Shown here piece by piece: positions 22,675 through 33,725 of a stretch of DNA of 64,000 bases. The notes under the pieces are model-generated. The model was not told the DNA's origin and did not search any database. It saw only the letters and a list, made by a program, of their open reading frames with translations. Position 1 is the first letter of the stretch, and the number at the start of each line of letters is the position of its first letter. A program made the position numbers and the translations under genes. The stretch is from Hydractinia symbiolongicarpus (lineage: Eukaryota; Cnidaria; Hydrozoa; Anthoathecata; Hydractiniidae): the NCBI RefSeq assembly GCF_029227915.1, contig NC_079876.1, forward strand, positions 29,485,828-29,549,827, written 5' to 3'.

Positions 22675-23044
22675 TGAAATTTCAGGTTACCAAGGTTATT
22701 TAAACTTGGAAAACGTACTGGCAATGAACCTTAGTATTCTAAATCGCGCAAGAGCACTACCATTTGACGACCTTCAGATTTTTCAATAATTTGCCCTTTT
22801 GATAACTCAACAAAATGAATGGAATTGCAAAATGGGATGGTAATACTTGGGATTTTGAGTTTGAAAGTTTCAGATATGGAAGGCATTATTGCGTATCGTG
22901 AAGTAACGGTTGGTAGAATTATTGGGGCTATTCTGTTTTGCCCTGTGGGATAATTCAACACAACATATCATGTTAACACATTTCCACGGTTAAAACTCTC
23001 CAAACATCCCTCAATCTTCTTATCACACAGGTTAGCCTAGCTAA

Positions 23045-23127
23045 TACCAGAGGTGGGGTTCGAACCCACGCGGACAATCGTCCATTGTAACTTAAGTCCA
23101 ACGCCTTAACCACTCGGCCACCCTGGT
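23045..23127 (-). tRNA. tRNA-Leu-TAA: tRNA-Leu(UAA), anticodon-stem mismatch
   Basis: Same G-A anticodon-stem mispair as 22140; otherwise reference. Confidence 0.82.
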
Positions 23128-23496
23128 TGAAATTTCAGGTTACCAAGGTTACTTGAACTTGGAAAACGTACTGGCAATGAACCTTAGTATTCTAAATCGT
23201 GCAGGAGCACTACCATTTGACGACTTTCAGATTTTTTAATAGATTGCCCTTTTGATAACTCAACAAAATGAATGGAACTGCAAAATGGGATGGTACTATT
23301 TGGGATTTTGAGTTTGAAAGTTTGAGATATGGAAGGCATTATTGCGTATCGTGAAGTAACGGCTGGTAGAACTATTGGGGCTATTCTATTTCGCCATGTG
23401 GGATAATTCAACACAACGTGTCATATTAACGCATTTCCACGGAAAAACCCTCCAAGCATCCCTCAATCTTCTTATCACACAGGTTAGCCTAGCTAA

Positions 23497-23579
23497 TACC
23501 AGAGGTGAGGTTCGAACCCATACGGACAATAGACCATTGGAACTTAAGTCTAACGCCTTAACCACTTGGCCACCCTGGT
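23497..23579 (-). tRNA. tRNA-Leu-TAA: tRNA-Leu(UAA), E subfamily, degraded
   Basis: T stem ATGGG/CTCAC (A-C mispair), variable arm GGTC/GTCC, anticodon stem A-C mispair ('gtctaac'). A box is TGGCCAAGTGG. Confidence 0.65.
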
Positions 23580-23948
23580 TAAACATTCAGGTTAATAAGG
23601 TTACTTGAATTTGGAAAGGGTACGGGAAATGAACCTTAGTATTTTAAATCGCCCAAGAGCATTACCATTTGACGAACTTCAGATTTTGTAATAATTTTCC
23701 ATCTTGATAGCTCAACAAAATGAATGGAGCTGCAAAAAAGGATGGTAATATTTGAGATTTGGAGTTTAAATGTTTGAGATATGAAAGGCATTATTGCGCA
23801 TCGTGAAGTAACGGCTGGTAGAACTATTGGGGCTATTCAACTTCGCCATGTGGGATAATTCAACACAACGTGTCATGTTAACGCATTTCCACGGCAAAAC
23901 CCTCCAAGCATCCCTCAATCTTCTTATCACACAGGTTAGCCTAGCTAA

Positions 23949-24031
23949 TACCAGAGGTGAGGTTCGAACCCATACGGACAATAGTCCATTGGAACTTAAG
24001 TCCAACGCCTTAACCACTCGGCCACCCTAGT
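23949..24031 (-). tRNA. tRNA-Leu-TAA: tRNA-Leu(UAA), E subfamily
   Basis: Acceptor 5' strand ACTAGGG keeps pairing through U-G; one T-stem mispair. Confidence 0.8.
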
Positions 24032-24401
24032 TGAAATTTCAGGTGACCAAGGCTACTTGAACTTGGAAAACGTACTGGCAATGAACCTTAGTATTCTAAA
24101 TCGTGCAAGAGCACTACCATTTGACGACTTTCAGATTTTTTAATAGATTGCCCTTTTGAAAACTCAACAAAATGAATGGAACTGCAAAATGGGATGGTAC
24201 TATTTGGGATTTTGAGTTTGAAAGTTTCAGATATGGAAGGCATTATTGCGTATCGTGAAGTAACGGCTGGTAAAATTATTGGGGCTATTCTATTTTGCCT
24301 TGTGGGATAATTCAACACAACGTATCATGTTAACACATTTCAACGGTTTAAACTCTCCAAGCATCCCTCAATCTTCTTATCACACAGGTTAGCCTAGCTA
24401 A

Positions 24402-24484
24402 TACCAGAGGTGGTGTTTGAACCCATGCGGACAATAGACCATTGGAACTTAAGTCTAACGCCTTAACCACTCGGCCACCCTGGT
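24402..24484 (-). pseudogene. tRNA-Leu(UAA)-like, degraded
   Basis: T-stem mispairs (gtggtg/catgcgg), GTTCAAAC T loop, variable arm GGTC/GTCC and anticodon-stem A-C. Confidence 0.65.
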
Positions 24485-24853
24485 TGAACATTCAGGTTAA
24501 TAAGGTTACTTGAATTTGGAAAGGGTACGGGAAATGAACCTTAGTATTCTAAATCGCCCAAGAGCATTACCATTTGACGAACTTCAGATTTTGTAATAAT
24601 TTTCCATCTTGATAGCTCAACAAAATGAATGGAACTGCAAAAAAGGATGGTAATATTTAGGATTTGGAGTTTGAATGTTTGAGATATGGAAGGCATTATT
24701 GCGCATCGTGAAGTAACGGCTGGTAGAACCATTGGGGCTATTCAACTTCGCCATGTGGGATAATTCAACACAACGTGTCATGTTAACGCATTTCAACGGC
24801 AAAACCCTCCAAGCATCCCTCAATCTTCTTATCACACAGGTTAGCCTAGCTAT

Positions 24854-24936
24854 TACCAGAGGTGAGGTTCGAACCCATACGGACAATAGTCCATTGGAAC
24901 TTAAGTCCAACGCCTTAACCACTCGGCCAACCTGGT
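24854..24936 (-). tRNA. tRNA-Leu-TAA: tRNA-Leu(UAA), E subfamily
   Basis: Acceptor ACCAGGT, so the seventh pair is U-C; one T-stem mispair. Confidence 0.75.
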
Positions 24937-25306
24937 TGAAATTTCAGGTTACCAAGGTTACTTCAACTTGGAAAACGTACTGGCAATGAACCTTAGTATT
25001 CTAAATCGTGCAGGAGCACTACCATTTGACGACTTTCAGATTTTTTAATAGATTGCCCTTTTGATAACTCAACAAAATGAATGGAACTGCAAAATGGGAT
25101 GGTACTATTTGGGATTTTGAGTTTGAAAGTTTCAGATATGGAAGGCATTATTGCGTATCGTGAAGTAACGGCTGGTAAAATTATTGGCGCTATTCTATTT
25201 TGCCCTGTGGGATAATTCAACACAACGTATCATTTTAACACATTTCCACGGTTTAAACTTTCCAAGCATCCCTCAATCTTCTTATCACACAGGTTAGCCT
25301 AGCTAA

Positions 25307-25388
25307 TACCAGAGATGGGGTTGAAACCATGTGGACAATAGTCCATTGGAACTTAAGTCTAACGCCTTAACCACTCGGCCACCCTGGT
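25307..25388 (-). pseudogene. tRNA-Leu(UAA)-like, D subfamily
   Basis: 82 nt, B box GGTTTCAACCC, anticodon-stem A-C mispair. Confidence 0.75.
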
Positions 25389-25758
25389 TGAAATTTCAGG
25401 TTACCAAGGTTATTTAAACTTGGAAAACGTACTGGCAATGAACCTTAGTATTCTAAATCGCGCAAGAGCACTACCATTTGACGACCTTCAGATTTTTCAA
25501 TAATTTGCCCTTTTGATAACTCAACAAAATGAATGGAACTGCAAAATGGGATGGTAATATTTGGGATTTTGAGTTTGAAAGTTTCAGATATGGAAGGCAT
25601 TATTGCGTATCGTGAAGTAACGGCTGGTAAATTTATTGGCGGTATTCTATTTTGCCCTGTGGAATAATTCAACGCAACGTATCATGTTAACACATTTCCA
25701 CGGTTTAAACTTTCCAAGCATCCCTCAATCTTCTTATCACACAGGTTAGCCTAGCTAA

Positions 25759-25840
25759 TACCAGAGATGGGGTTGAAACCATGTGGACAATAGTCCATTG
25801 GAACTAAAGTCTAACGCCTTAACCACTCGGCCACCCTGGT
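25759..25840 (-). pseudogene. tRNA-Leu-like with UUA (ochre) anticodon
   Basis: D-subfamily copy whose anticodon loop reads CTTTAGT ('gaactaaagt' on plus): 34-36 are UUA, complementary to the UAA stop codon. The broken B box and mispaired anticodon stem argue against expression. Confidence 0.75.
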
Positions 25841-26209
25841 TGAAATTTCAGGTTACCAAGGTTATTTGAACTTGGAAAACGTACTGGCAATGAACCTTAG
25901 TATTCTAAATCGCGCAAGAGCACTACCATTTGACGACCTTTAGATTTTTCAATAATTTGCCCTTTTGATAACTCAACAAAATGAATGGAACTGCAAAAAA
26001 GGATGGTAATATTTGGGATTTGGAGTTTGAATGTTTGAGATATGGAAGGCATTATTGCGCATCGTGAAGTAACGGCTGGTAGAACTATTGGGGCTATTCT
26101 ATTTCGCCATGTGGGATAATTCAACACAACGTGTCATATTAACGCATTTCCACGGAAAAACCCTCCAAGCATCCCTCAATCTTCTTATCACATAGGTTAG
26201 CCTAGCTAA

Positions 26210-26292
26210 TACCAGAGGTGAGGTTCGAACCCATACGGACAATAGACCATTGGAACTTAAGTCTAACGCCTTAACCACTTGGCCACCCTGGT
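26210..26292 (-). tRNA. tRNA-Leu-TAA: tRNA-Leu(UAA), E subfamily, degraded
   Basis: Duplicate of 23497-23579. Confidence 0.65.
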
Positions 26293-26661
26293 TAAACATT
26301 CAGGTTAATAAGGTTACTTGAATTTGGAAAGGGTACGGGAAATGAACCTTAGTATTTTAAATCGCCCAAGAGCATTACCATTTGACGAACTTCAGATTTT
26401 GTAATAATTTTCCATCTTGATAGCTCAACAAAATGAATGGAGCTGCAAAAAAGGATGGTAATATTTGAGATTTGGAGTTTAAATGTTTGAGATATGAAAG
26501 GCATTATTGCGCATCGTGAAGTAACGGCTGGTAGAACTATTGGGGCTATTCAACTTCGCCATGTGGGATAATTCAACACAACGTGTCATGTTAACGCATT
26601 TCCACGGCAAAACCCTCCAAGCATCCCTCAATCTTCTTATCACACAGGTTAGCCTAGCTAA

Positions 26662-26744
26662 TACCAGAGGTGAGGTTCGAACCCATACGGACAATAGTCC
26701 ATTGGAACTTAAGTCCAACGCCTTAACCATTCGGCCACCCTGGT
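26662..26744 (-). tRNA. tRNA-Leu-TAA: tRNA-Leu(UAA), E subfamily
   Basis: Duplicate of 23949 with a D-loop G-to-A (A box TGGCCGAATGG, still consensus) and a normal acceptor. Confidence 0.8.
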
Positions 26745-27114
26745 TGAAATTTCAGGTTACCAAGGCTACTTGAACTTGGAAAACGTACTGGCAATGAACC
26801 TTAGTATTCTAAATCGTGCAAGAGCACTACCATTTGACGACTTTCAGATTTTTTAATAGATTGCCCTTTTGAAAACTCAACAAAATGAATGGAACTGCAA
26901 AATGGGATGGTACTATTTGGGATTTTGAGTTTGAAAGTTTCAGATATGGAAGGCATTATTGCGTATCGTGAAGTAACGGCTGGTAAAATTATTGGGGCTA
27001 TTCTATTTTGCCTTGTGGGATAATTCAACACAACGTATCATGTTAACACATTTCAACGGTTTAAACTCTCCAAGCATCCCTCAATCTTCTTATCACACAG
27101 GTTAGCCTAGCTAA

Positions 27115-27197
27115 TACCAGAGGTGGTGTTTGAACCCATGCAGACAATAGACCATTGGAACTTAAGTCTAACGCCTTAACCACTCGGCCACCCTGGT
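27115..27197 (-). pseudogene. tRNA-Leu(UAA)-like, degraded
   Basis: Duplicate of 24402-24484 with a further variable-arm change. Confidence 0.65.
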
Positions 27198-27566
27198 TGA
27201 ACATTCAGGTTAATAAGGTTACTTGAATTTGGAAAGGGTACGGGAAATGAACCTTAGTATTCTAAATCGCCCAAGAGCATTACCATTTGACGAACTTCAG
27301 ATTTTGTAATAATTTTCCATCTTGATAGCTCAACAAAATGAATGGAACTGCAAAAAAGGATGGTAATATTTAGGATTTGGAGTTTGAATGTTTGAGATAT
27401 GGAAGGCATTATTGCGCATCGTGAAGTAACGGCTGGTAGAACCATTGGGGCTATTCAACTTCGCCATGTGGGATAATTCAACACAACGTGTCATGTTAAC
27501 GCATTTCAACGGCAAAACCCTCCAAGCATCCCTCAATCTTCTTATCACACAGGTTAGCCTAGCTAA

Positions 27567-27649
27567 TACCAGAGGTGAGGTTCGAACCCATACGGACAAT
27601 AGTCCATTGGAACTTAAGTCCAACGCCTTAACCACTCGGCCAACCTGGT
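27567..27649 (-). tRNA. tRNA-Leu-TAA: tRNA-Leu(UAA), E subfamily
   Basis: Duplicate of 24854-24936; seventh acceptor pair is U-C. Confidence 0.75.
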
Positions 27650-28019
27650 TGAAATTTCAGGTTACCAAGGTTACTTCAACTTGGAAAACGTACTGGCAAT
27701 GAACCTTAGTATTCTAAATCGAGCAAGAGCACTACCATTTGACGTACTTCAGATTTATTAATAATTTGCCCTTTTGATAACTCAACAAAATGAATGGAAC
27801 TGCAAAATGGGATGGTAATACTTGGGATTTTGAGTTTGAAAGTTTCAGATATGGAAGGCATTATTGCGTATCGTGAAGTAACGGCTGGTAGAATTATTGG
27901 GGCTATTCTATTTTGCCCTGTTGGATAATTCAACACAACGTATCATGTTAACGCATTTCCACGGTTAAAACTCTCCAAGCATCCCTCAATCTTCATATCA
28001 CATAGGTTAGCCTAGCTAA

Positions 28020-28102
28020 TACCAGAGGTGGGGTTCGAACCCATGCGGACAATAGTCCATTGGAACTTAAGTCCAACGCCTTAACCACTCTGCCACCCTT
28101 GT
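28020..28102 (-). tRNA. tRNA-Leu-TAA: tRNA-Leu(UAA), N subfamily, acceptor mismatch
   Basis: Acceptor 5' strand ACAAGGG gives A-G at pair 3; A box TGGCAGAGTGG disturbs the D stem. Confidence 0.7.
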
Positions 28103-28472
28103 TGAATTTTCAGATTGCCAAGGTTACTTGAACTTGGAAAACGTACTGGCAATGAACCTTAGTATTCTAAATCGCGCAAGAGCACTACCATTTGACGACT
28201 TTCAGATTTTTCAATAATTTACCCTTTTGATAACTCAACAAAATGAATGGAACTGCAAAATGGGATGGTAATATTTGGGATTTTAAGTTTGAAAGTGTCA
28301 GATATGGAAGGCATTATTGCGTATTGTGAAGTAACAGCTGGTAGAATTATTGGGGCTATTCTATTTTGCCCTCTGGGATAATTCAACACAACGTGTTATG
28401 TTAACACATTTCCACGGTTAAAACTCTCCGAGCATCCCTTAATCTTCTTATCACACAGGTTAGCCTAGCTAA

Positions 28473-28555
28473 TAACAGAGGTGGGGTTCGAACCCATGCG
28501 GACAATAGTCCATTGGAACTTAAGTCCAACGCCTTAACCACTCGGCCACCCTGGT
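28473..28555 (-). tRNA. tRNA-Leu-TAA: tRNA-Leu(UAA), N subfamily, acceptor mismatch
   Basis: 3' acceptor strand CTCTGTT ('aacagagg') gives C2-U71. Confidence 0.75.
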
Positions 28556-28904
28556 TGAAATTTCATGTTAATAAGGTTACTTGAACTTGGAAAAAGTACT
28601 GGCAATGAATCTTATTATTTTAAATCGCGCAAGAGCATTACCATTTGACGACCTTCAGATTTTTCAATAATTTGCCCTTTTGATAACTCAACAAAATGAA
28701 TGGAACTGCAAAAAAAGGAGGGTAATATTTGGGACTGGAATTTGAATGTTTAAGATATGGAAGGAATGATTGCGCATTGTGAAAGAACGGCTGGTACAAC
28801 TATTGCAGCTATTCTACTCTCCAAGTTCGATACTTTGCCACAACGAGTCATGGCAAACACACTTCCACGTTTAAATTCTCCAAGCATCCTCCAATTATCT
28901 TATC

Positions 28905-28909
28905 AAAAA
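28905..28909 (-). terminator. Pol III T5 terminator
   Basis: T5 on the minus strand, 15 nt beyond the tRNA at 28925, typical pol III spacing. Confidence 0.7.
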
Positions 28910-28924
28910 CGTTAACCTAGCTAA

Positions 28925-29007
28925 TAACAGAGGTGGTGTTCGAACCCACTCAGACAAGCGTCCATTGGAACTTAAGCCCAACACCTTATCCACTCGGCCA
29001 CCCTGGT
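28925..29007 (-). tRNA. tRNA-Leu-TAA: tRNA-Leu(UAA), S subfamily
   Basis: C2-U71 acceptor mispair, T-stem G-A mispair, D loop with GGATAAGG. Anticodon UAA kept. Confidence 0.7.
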
Positions 29008-29080
29008 TGAATATTCAGGTTAATAAGGTTACTTAAACTAGGAAAAAGTACTGGCAATGAATCTTAGTATTCTAAATCGT

Positions 29081-29236
29081 GTAAGAGCATTGACATCTGT
29101 CGACCTTCTTATCTCTTTAATAATTTGCCGCTTTCATAATTCAACAAATTGGGTAAGTGTAAGAGCATTGACATCTGTCGACCTTCTTATTTATTTAATA
29201 ATTCGCAGCTTTAATAATTCATTAAATTGCCTGGAA
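29081..29236. repeat. 78-bp spacer duplication
   Basis: 'gtaagagcattgacatctgt' starts at 29081 and again at 29159, lengthening this unit to 531 bp. The two copies have already diverged. Confidence 0.85.
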
Positions 29237-29435
29237 CTGCAAAAAGAGATGTAATCTTTGAGATTTTGAATTTGAAATTTGGTGACATGGAATGAGTAAT
29301 TGCGTATCGTGATATAACGGCTAGTACAACTATTGCAGCTATTCTACCTCTCCAAGTTCGATACTTCGCAACAACGTGTCATGGCAAACACATTTCCACG
29401 TTTAAATTCTCCAAGCATCCTTCAATCATCTTATC

Positions 29436-29440
29436 AAAAA
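29436..29440 (-). terminator. Pol III T5 terminator
   Basis: T5, 15 nt past the tRNA at 29456. Confidence 0.7.
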
Positions 29441-29455
29441 CGTTAACCTAGCTAA

Positions 29456-29538
29456 TAACAGAAATGGGGTTCGAACCCACTCGGAGAAACGTTCATTGGA
29501 GCTTAAGTCCAACGCCTTAACCACTCGGCCATCCTGGT
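29456..29538 (-). tRNA. tRNA-Leu-TAA: tRNA-Leu(UAA), S subfamily
   Basis: Acceptor ACCAGGA/TTCTGTT with C2-U71; variable arm GAAC/CTCC poorly paired; loop position 38 is C. Confidence 0.68.
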
Positions 29539-29889
29539 TGAATATTCAGGTAAATAAGGTTACTTGAACTTGGAAGAAGTACTGGCAATGAACCTTACTA
29601 TTTTAAATCGCACAAGAGCATTAACATCTGTCGATCTTCTTATTTCTTTAATAATTTGCCGTTTTGATAATTCAACAAATTGATTGGAACTGCAAAAAAA
29701 AATGGTAATGTTTGGGATCGTGAGTTTGAAAATTTGAGATATGGAAAGAATAATTGCGCATTGCGAAATAACGGCTGGGACAACTATTGCAGCTATTCTA
29801 CCTCTCCAAGTTCGGTACTTCGCAACAACGTGTCATGGCAAACACATTTCCACGTTTAAATTCTGCAAGCATCCTTCAATCATCTTATC

Positions 29890-29894
29890 AAAAA
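29890..29894 (-). terminator. Pol III T5 terminator
   Basis: T5 just past the tRNA at 29910. Confidence 0.7.
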
Positions 29895-29909
29895 CGTTAA
29901 CTTGGCTAA

Positions 29910-29992
29910 TAACAGAGATGGGTTTCGAACCCACTCGGAGAAACGTTCATTGGAGCTTATGTCCAACGCCTTAACCACTCGGCCACCCTTGT
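29910..29992 (-). pseudogene. tRNA-Leu-like, U33 lost
   Basis: Anticodon loop CATAAGC: UAA is present, but the universal U33 is A. Acceptor ACAAGGG/CTCTGTT has two mispairs. Confidence 0.72.
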
Positions 29993-30340
29993 TGAATATT
30001 CAGGTTAATTAGGTTACTTGAGTTTGAAAAGGGTACGTGAAATGAACCTTAGTATTCTAAATCGCCCAAGAGCATTACCATGTGACGAACTTCAGATTTT
30101 TTAATAATTTTCCATTTTGATAGGATAAAAAAAGGAATGGAGCTCCAAAAAGTGATAGTAATATTTGGGATTTTGAGTATGAAATTTTGAGATATGGAAG
30201 GCATAATTGCGCATCGTGAAATAACGGCTTGTAGAATTATTGGTGCTATTTCATTTCGCCATGTGCGATACTTCACCACAACGTATCATGTTAACACATC
30301 TCCACGGTCAAAACTCTCCAAGCATCCCTCAATTTTCTTA
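29993..30340. repeat. Last partial spacer before the retroelement
   Basis: Array leader and spacer sequence without a tRNA; it stops in the trailer at 'caattttctta', where the retroelement begins. Confidence 0.85.
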
Positions 30341-30638
30341 TTATTATTATATTATTAAAAATTTCTTTTACATTGACGTGTAAAAAAAAAATAAAAAAAA
30401 TTCTAGCTTCTCGGGAAAAGTCGCTAATTAAAGTCAATGAAGAAGGCAATTAATTTAGTTAATTTGACTTCTTTGCTTTGCATATCATCATCCTGAGATA
30501 TAGGATGGTTAGACTATAGCTTTTATTTTTGAGATCCTATATATTGCAAGGAAGTGGTATGCCAGAAAATTCGGGAAAAAAAAAACACAACAAAAACAAA
30601 TCGCAAAATGCTATAAATACTAAATAAAAGTCTGCCTG
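30341..30638 (-). other. Retroelement 3' UTR and tail
   Basis: Lies downstream of the RT stop on the minus strand. It holds a 9-bp inverted repeat (30498-30506 with 30534-30542) and a terminal hairpin TTTTACA-(6)-TGTAAAA (30366-30385), then ends in TAA-type repeats. Such a hairpin plus microsatellite end is a common 3' signal recognised by non-LTR reverse transcriptases. Confidence 0.65.
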
Positions 30639-31667
30639 TCAAATAAAACCTAATCCATTAATATACGGTTTGCACAACCTACAAGGGCAACTTTCTGGAT
30701 TCCATTTCTTAATTTTTGACTTAAACTCTTGTAACGTTTCAGATGTTTTTATATTTGATGGTATCATCTGCCACAATTTTGGCGCAAAATTTGAGATAGT
30801 TTCAGTGCCATAAGTAGACGTTTTTGCTGTGCGATAGCAAAGTTCTCTTTCATTTCTCAAATTATAAGTGCTACTACGGAACAGAAAAATATCACTTATT
30901 ATATCAGGTGAGAGTTTGTTTTTAGCTTTATATATATCTATAGCTAGTGTTTCAAGATTTTTTCCGTGTATCGTTTTTGATTTATCTCTATGTAACAGTT
31001 CCTTAAATGTTGATGTATGGTCACAATAGATTATTCGAAGTGCTCTTACATGCAGATTATTAATTCTGTTATTCAATGTTCTATTGTGGAACATCCATAT
31101 CAAAGGACAGTAACTGAATTGAGAGGTAACAAAAGCCTTCATAATAACTCTTCTTTTTTGAGTATTCATGTAAGGTGCAACACGCGCTAACGCATATAGT
31201 TTTTGGCTGGTTTTTTGACATAAGTCCGTTACATGCAAATCAAATTTTAATTTCCGATCAATTTTTATTCCTAACAGTTTCTGTTGGTCACTGTTTTCAA
31301 TGTACGTGTCTCCAACGACAGCTTTTGTATCAAGTGGTAAACTAGAAAGAAGATGGCTCTTTGCTTCATTGGCTTTCATACCGTTTTCAGCAAACCATAT
31401 AAACATTCTTTTTGCTGTTTTTTCAAGGTCTTCTACAACTTGATTTTTATCAGACCCATACGTATATGGGGTGTTGTCATCTGTGTAGCTAGCTATATCA
31501 GTTTCAATCGTTATCAGAAATAAATCTATCAGGAAAACGTTGAAGAGTAGTGGGCCTAAAATAGACCCTTGTGGCACACCAAATAAGATGTCGAGTAACG
31601 TACTAAATGAGTTGTTTATTTTAACTCTTTGTTTCCGGCCAGTTAAATAGCTATGTATTAATCTCAA
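30639..31667 (-). pseudogene. Retroelement reverse transcriptase, C-terminal part
   Basis: The C-terminal 342 residues of the retroelement polyprotein; the displayed Met is internal, since the true frame is shifted upstream. RT palm motif GVPQGSILGPLLF is at residues 30-42. The catalytic box reads YTDD at 61-64, where the family usually has YADD or FADD; both aspartates remain. LLGIKID (131-137) marks the next RT block. The end, CPCRLCKPYINGLGF, is a short Cys-rich tail typical of invertebrate EN-RT elements (from memory). Expression is unlikely because the frame is separated from the first catalytic aspartate by frameshifts. Confidence 0.85.
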
Positions 31668-31793
31668 AACATCCTTGTCAAACCCATAAGCGTGCAGTTT
31701 AGCAATGGTAAATCGTGATTTATACAGTCAAAAGCTTTAGACAAGTCTGTCAATAACGCTGCGTAAGATCCTTTATTATCTAGGCTTTTTTTT
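31668..31793 (-). pseudogene. Retroelement RT motif A segment, frameshifted
   Basis: Bridges the two longer frames. On the minus strand the shifted frame reads YAALLTDLSKAFDCINHDL, the RT motif A with its catalytic aspartate. It is entered by a slip in an A8 run (T8 on plus at 31786-31793) and left by a second frameshift near 31705. Confidence 0.75.
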
Positions 31794-33242
31794 ACATTTT
31801 TCGATCATTGCTATAAGGCATTGCTGCGTACTAAAACCTCTCCGAAAACCACACTGCTGCTTGTTAAAAATAAGTTGAAAAAAAGCTTCAATTTGTTCGT
31901 ATAAGCATTTTTCGAATATCTTAGAGATATTAGGCAGTATACTGACCGGGCGGTAGTTACACTTGTCCGTACGGTCCTCCTTTTTAAAAACTGGAATGAC
32001 GTCTGCGTTCTTAAGGCTTTTTGGAAAATTGGATTGGTCGATGTTATAATTTATGCTGTTGCACAAAACATTTCCAAAAATGTCAGAATTTTTCTGTATT
32101 ATTTTCGTTGGAATGTCAGACTGCTGTGTAGTTTTATTTTTATCCAAATCTTTAATTTTTTTTGTAACATCAGATAGGCTGACTCGTCTAAAAGAAAGCT
32201 TTTTACCAGACTCGCCATAAAACTGTTTGATTTTGACAACACTTGGATGATTAGCAAATTTTGATAACGAGGTCTCAATAGATTTATCATTAAAAATATT
32301 ATCATTTTGTGGATTTTCATTTAGCTTGATTCTAAGATTGGGAACAAGGTTGCAAAAATAATCATTGAAAATCGATGCTATTTCAAGGTCATCAGTGATA
32401 GTTTTTCCATTTTCAACTAATGTTATCAGCTCTTTGTTTTTGACTTTCTCAGTAAAGCAAGGTTTAACTGTGTTCCAGAACTTTTTATTATCTGTAACAC
32501 TTTTAATCTCTAAATTGTTATAGTACGTTTCTTTACTTTTTTGTACTAGTTTGACACATTTATTTCTTTGCGTTTTAAAAGCAGTTTTAGTTTCATCGCT
32601 TTTGCTTTTTAAGTATTTATTTCTTAGTCTAGATCTAGTCATTATTGCCTTATTTAACTCTTTATTCATAAAAGGTGCTTGGTTGGTTCTCAAATATTTC
32701 GTTTTCTTTGGAGCATGTATATTAAGAGTGTTCATGACTTTGTTCAAAGATGCTTCAAGATCAATACCTAAGAAATCGGTTTCATTTAACGATTTAAAAA
32801 GGTCCCCCCGGAAAGTTTCATGGTCAAATTTTTTGTAGTCCCTATATTGTTGTATGTTCGGTTTACCCTTTTTAAATTTAGTTTTCATAAAAGTCACAGT
32901 CATCTTGTAGAAGTCAGATAAGCCTGTTTCCACAACATTAGTGTGTTGAAAGCTTGATGATTTGTTAGTAAGGATCAAGTCGATGCAAGTTGGCTTGCAT
33001 TGGCTTTTAAAACAAGTAGGCTCTTTTACAAGGTTATGCAAACCATAAATTTTTGCAAAATCAGAAAGTGGAATTTCGCTTGGTTCAGCATTGAAATCAC
33101 CGATCACAAGAAGATTGTCATAAGTAGCAGAATGTTTAGCAAGTTCCTCTTCAATATTTTGCAAATGTTTTTTCAAATTTTGTTTATGAGGGTTGTATAC
33201 GCAACAGAGGAGCCACTTTTGTTTCCGCAGATTTATTTCCAC
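31776..33242 (-). pseudogene. Retroelement endonuclease C-half and RT N-half
   Basis: An open stretch of 488 codons in the same frame as the upstream segment, starting only because a TAA seven codons earlier ends that segment. Endonuclease motifs: GDFN (48-51), DLILTN (88-93) and LSDF (108-111), the last replacing the usual SDH. A ~300-residue linker follows, then RT entry motifs NYRPVSILPNISKIFEK (about 420-440) and QCGFRRGFST. It ends in the A8-run frameshift. Confidence 0.85.
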
Positions 33243-33263
33243 TAATAAGTATTCTGCATGGTT

Positions 33264-33725
33264 TTAAAATTTACAGGTAATGGGTCGGGATGGAATATCT
33301 TTCCGTAAATACAGCAGAATACCCCCACCGAAACAGTCTCGGTCTAGCCTGTATGGTTTGGTATAGCCATTGATAAAAAATTGTGCTGTGGGAAAAGAGT
33401 TGTCGATTTTAGACTCTGAGACCATCAAAATGTCAAGATTACCATCTACAGTCGCAGAAAGCATCTCAAATTTGTTTCTTATTGAGTTGATATTTATATG
33501 CCCAATAGCTACTCTATGAAGGTTTTTAATGCGCAAGTTATTTAATCTCGTATGAGCGTTTAACTCGCAGGGAATAGAATTGGAACTTGCAAAATACTGT
33601 GCTGGCTCAGAGTTGTTATGACTTTGTTCGCAAATTTCAGAACACCATGATGATACATAACTATCGTTAGTGTGATCATTGTGTAAAAAATTTGTAATTT
33701 GATTTTCATCCCCGTTTTCAAACAC
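33264..33725 (-). pseudogene. Retroelement endonuclease N-terminal segment
   Basis: 153 codons. The first ~70 residues are polar with no recognised domain. Then come HININS (76-81), SESKID (103-108) and a GGGILLYLRKDIPSR block, the N-terminal strands of an EEP-type endonuclease. The stop TAA at 33264-33266 lies in frame with the following segment. The annotated start is GTG; the frame stays open a further ~17 codons toward the right junction, so the real start is upstream or lost. Confidence 0.82.

Larger units (their letters stand above)
23350..25008. repeat. 1.66-kb near-identical segment, copy 1
   Basis: Four tRNA units that recur 2713 bp downstream (26063-27721) with only a few substitutions. 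Limits set by eye. Confidence 0.85.
26063..27721. repeat. 1.66-kb near-identical segment, copy 2
   Basis: Copy of 23350-25008; differences seen include 'ccattcgg' at ~26.73 kb and 'catgcagac' at ~27.14 kb. Confidence 0.85.
1..30340 (-). repeat. tRNA-Leu(UAA) tandem array, left block (~453-bp units)
   Basis: Head-to-tail units averaging 453 bp, each an ~83-bp minus-strand tRNA-Leu(UAA) plus a ~370-bp spacer. The mature tRNA has acceptor ACCAGGG/CTCTGGT with A73, A box TGGCCGAGTGG, anticodon loop CTTAAGT, a GGAC/GTCC variable arm and a TTCGAAC T loop. Spacers come in two families: type A has 'attttgccctgtgggataa' and type B has 'ttcgatacttcgccac'. Neither shows a gene. Short reading frames through the units are translations of the tRNA and spacer and shift with single-base indels, so they are not coding. 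The trailer just 3' of most tRNAs holds a small hairpin (ttagc-cta-gctaa). The only T4 in many units lies ~50 nt downstream. Spacing departs from 453 bp where the tRNA is deleted (~311-bp units), at oligo-A leaders (458-459 bp) and at a 78-bp duplication (531 bp). Confidence 0.97.

Noticed and set aside
32551-33245. Plus-strand frames across the retroelement
   Set aside because: They are shadows of the minus-strand endonuclease/RT coding sequence with no recognisable motifs.
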